Shown: piece after piece, positions 7,169 through 8,189 of the stretch
How positions within the stretch are numbered: the first letter of the stretch is position 1
Layout: every line of letters starts with the position of its first letter
Origin: Aedoeadaptatus coxii
GTDB lineage: Bacteria > Bacillota > Clostridia > Tissierellales > Peptoniphilaceae
Assembly: GCF_903819215.1 (NCBI RefSeq)
Contig: NZ_CAIJCT010000008.1
Direction: 5' to 3' (one strand)
DNA: 8,189 nucleotides
Translations under genes and position numbers: made by a program
Notes under the pieces: model-generated
Databases searched by the model: none
What the model was told of the DNA's origin: nothing
The model's input: only the letters and a program-made list of their open reading frames with translations

Positions 7169-7385
7169 CCTACTTTCGTCCTTATAAATGGGATATTTAT
7201 GTTATATTATTGAACTTCTATATATTTCCCAAACTTTATGGTGTATGTCCATGCTTTTGATATAATTTTTCCCTTGATTTTAAACTTGCGAACGATTTTT
7301 TGTCTTCTATTTTTGACATTTTCTTGTTTTTTCCCGTACTTTATCCGCTTCATTCCATAGATTATTTCAGGTTAATAACTGTTTC

Positions 7386-7414
7386 TAGTCGCTAATGAAC
7401 ATATTCCATATAAT
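7386..7414 (+). promoter_or_regulatory. Candidate promoter of the ArsC/Spx-like gene
   Basis: A perfect TATAAT -10 at 7409-7414 has a half-matching -35 (TAGTCG, 7386-7391) at 17-bp spacing. It would give a leader of about 90 bases before the ATG at 7512. Another TATAAT at 7261-7266 lacks a -35 at the proper distance. Confidence 0.35.
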
Positions 7415-7499
7415 GTCATCGCCAATATGAACACTACTTCTTAAATTCCCTTTCTATTTTTTCCAATCTTGGGTATTTATCCATAGAAGATTGACTTGG

Positions 7500-7506
7500 A
7501 AAGGAG
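7500..7506 (+). promoter_or_regulatory. Ribosome binding site of the ArsC/Spx-like gene
   Basis: AAAGGAG lies five bases before the ATG at 7512. It supports that start over an in-frame TTG at 7491, which precedes the site. Confidence 0.85.
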
Positions 7507-7511
7507 TTTTT

Positions 7512-7859
7512 ATGTTATTTATTCACTATCCGAAATGTTCCACCTGCAAAAAAGCCAAGGCTTATTTAGACGATCGTGGCGCCGCCTACGAGGAACGCCA
7601 CATTGTGGAAGATCATCCGAGCTATGAGGAATTGAAGAAATGGTATGAGATGAGCGATTATCCCCTAAAACGCTTCTTCAACACCAGCGGCATGCGCTAC
7701 CGGGAAATGGGTCTGAAAGATAAGCTACCCGACATGAGCGAAGATGAACAGCTAAAACTTTTAGCCACCGACGGCATGCTCGTCAAACGCCCCATTCTCA
7801 TCGACGGGGATCGCGTGCGCGTCGGCTTTAAGGAAAAGGAATGGGACGAATTATTTTAG
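7512..7859 (+). CDS. ArsC/Spx-family thioredoxin-fold protein (YusI-like)
   Basis: The protein has 115 residues, the normal size for the family. It opens with a thioredoxin-type strand (LFIHYP) and a redox C-S-T-C motif at residues 9-12. Conserved family landmarks follow: PLKRFFNTSG (51-60), YREMGLK (63-69), LLATDGMLVKRPILID (83-98, with R93-P94) and VGFKEKEW near the end. These match the ArsC/Spx/YusI branch. Spx binds the RNA polymerase alpha subunit and senses disulfide stress through a similar CxxC, while true ArsC enzymes reduce arsenate. The overall pattern is closest in memory to Bacillus YusI, whose function is not established, so an arsenate reductase name should be treated as a family label only. 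No ars transporter or regulator is adjacent. It appears to be a single-gene unit with its own terminator. Confidence 0.88.
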   Translation: MLFIHYPKCSTCKKAKAYLDDRGAAYEERHIVEDHPSYEELKKWYEMSDYPLKRFFNTSGMRYREMGLKDKLPDMSEDEQLKLLATDGMLVKRPILIDGDRVRVGFKEKEWDELF

Positions 7860-7890
7860 ATCCTGCGGGCAAAAGCCTGCAGGATTTTTT
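7860..7890 (+). terminator. Intrinsic terminator of the ArsC/Spx-like gene
   Basis: An 11-bp stem (7860-7870 with 7875-7885, one G-T wobble) around an AAAA loop is followed by a T-tract ending at 7890. It begins directly after the TAG stop codon at 7857-7859. Confidence 0.93.
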
Positions 7891-8061
7891 ATTGTCTGCG
7901 CACCGTATCGTGGGCCACCTCCCATCGAGAACCAAAATCTCACGCTCACCTTGCGACGGCAAATTTCATCGCCTGAAACAGAGCGTCTCTTTCCGCGACG
8001 CAGCCCAATAGGAATCAAATGGCGAAGCCATTTGTACATATAGAAGGCGTTATGGTGGAAA
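7891..8061. other. Non-coding spacer with small hairpin
   Basis: This is a GC-moderate spacer between the terminator and the second repeat copy. A perfect 8-bp stem with GAA loop lies at 8016-8034 (CAAATGGC/GCCATTTG), and a weaker GCGTC/GACGC pairing lies near 7983-8001. No T-tract follows the hairpin. A 101-codon frame open on the minus strand runs through both the terminator and the repeat, so I do not call it. The spacer could be an extension of the dispersed repeat or a relic, but the window cannot decide this. Confidence 0.5.
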
Positions 8062-8174
8062 GGATTGGGGTCCGGGGAAAGGAAAGAGGCCGAATCGCAA
8101 CGGCCTATTCCTTTCCCCGGAAAATATTTAAGATGAATGTTTTGCTTTTTCAACAAAAAAACTTCTGAATGAAT
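8062..8174 (+). repeat. Dispersed hairpin repeat, copy 2
   Basis: This copy lies in direct orientation relative to 1-113. The hairpin spans 8072-8120 and is identical in sequence to the first copy. The A/T-rich right part carries the mismatches. It lies about 170 bases beyond the ArsC/Spx-like terminator, again in a 3' intergenic position. The sequence left of 8062 cannot be compared because copy 1 is cut by the window edge. Confidence 0.9.
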
Positions 8175-8189
8175 TTTTAAAAAATGTAT

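Larger units (their letters stand above)
7104..7511. other. AT-rich divergent intergenic region
   Basis: About 400 bases separate the divergently transcribed adhesin and ArsC/Spx-like genes. I see no plausible coding frame. It holds the 16-bp palindrome at 7153-7168, a small inverted repeat ACTTAA/TTAAGT at 7106-7124 in the adhesin leader, a GATTA-C-TAATC palindrome at 7130-7140, and two TATAAT hexamers on the plus strand at 7261 and 7409. T-rich tracts are frequent. No riboswitch or RNA gene is recognisable by eye. Confidence 0.7.

Noticed and set aside
7261..7266. TATAAT as the promoter of the ArsC/Spx-like gene
   Set aside because: No -35-like hexamer lies 16 to 18 bases upstream, and the site is about 250 bases from the start. 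The TATAAT at 7409 is better placed.
7851..8156. 101-codon minus-strand frame
   Set aside because: It spans the hairpin repeat and the terminator of the ArsC/Spx-like gene, and shows no recognisable domain.
1..8174. Circular element with terminal overlap
   Set aside because: The two end repeats differ at six positions and then diverge fully. An assembly overlap would be identical, and no replication or mobilisation gene is present.

Overview
The window looks like a chromosomal accessory stretch from a Gram-positive anaerobe of the Bacillota. The best guess is Peptoniphilaceae (Peptoniphilus, Anaerococcus or Murdochiella relatives). Evidence for this is strong AGGAGG-type ribosome binding sites, an SLH-anchored CAP protein, a very long G5-repeat surface protein with a PQTFD-type wall-sorting tail, and a YusI/Spx-type ArsC-family protein. 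Genus placement is inference. The flanking genes are moderately GC-rich, whereas the centre of the large surface gene is AT-rich.

Layout, left to right. Positions 1-113 hold one copy of a dispersed repeat built around a 49-nt hairpin. Positions 136-1341 (minus) encode a secreted protein with three SLH modules and a C-terminal CAP domain. Positions 1412-1441 hold a clear minus-strand intrinsic terminator. Positions 1463-7081 (minus) encode a 1872-residue modular surface adhesin. Its order is signal peptide, Ala/Glu-rich region, unassigned region, three Rib-like Ig modules, ten G5-like modules, a lone Cys-X-Cys, fifteen GGNTP units, a DPSDPGKND-type stalk and a sorting tail. Positions 7104-7511 are an AT-rich divergent intergenic region with a 16-bp palindrome and candidate promoters. 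Positions 7512-7859 (plus) encode a 115-residue ArsC/Spx-like protein, followed by a strong terminator at 7860-7890. Positions 7891-8061 are a non-coding spacer with a small hairpin. Positions 8062-8174 hold the second repeat copy, in the same orientation as the first.

The two minus-strand genes are both cell-surface proteins using different anchoring modes: SLH modules bind secondary wall polymer non-covalently, and a sorting tail implies covalent attachment. A terminator separates them, so they are probably separate transcription units. The ArsC/Spx-like gene is divergent and has no evident functional tie to the other two. No defence system, CRISPR array, transposase, rRNA or tRNA was seen. 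The most unusual features are the compositional mosaic inside the adhesin gene, its nested repeats at 15-bp, 48-bp and about 675-bp scales, its non-LPXTG sorting motif, and the hairpin repeat at both ends of the window.
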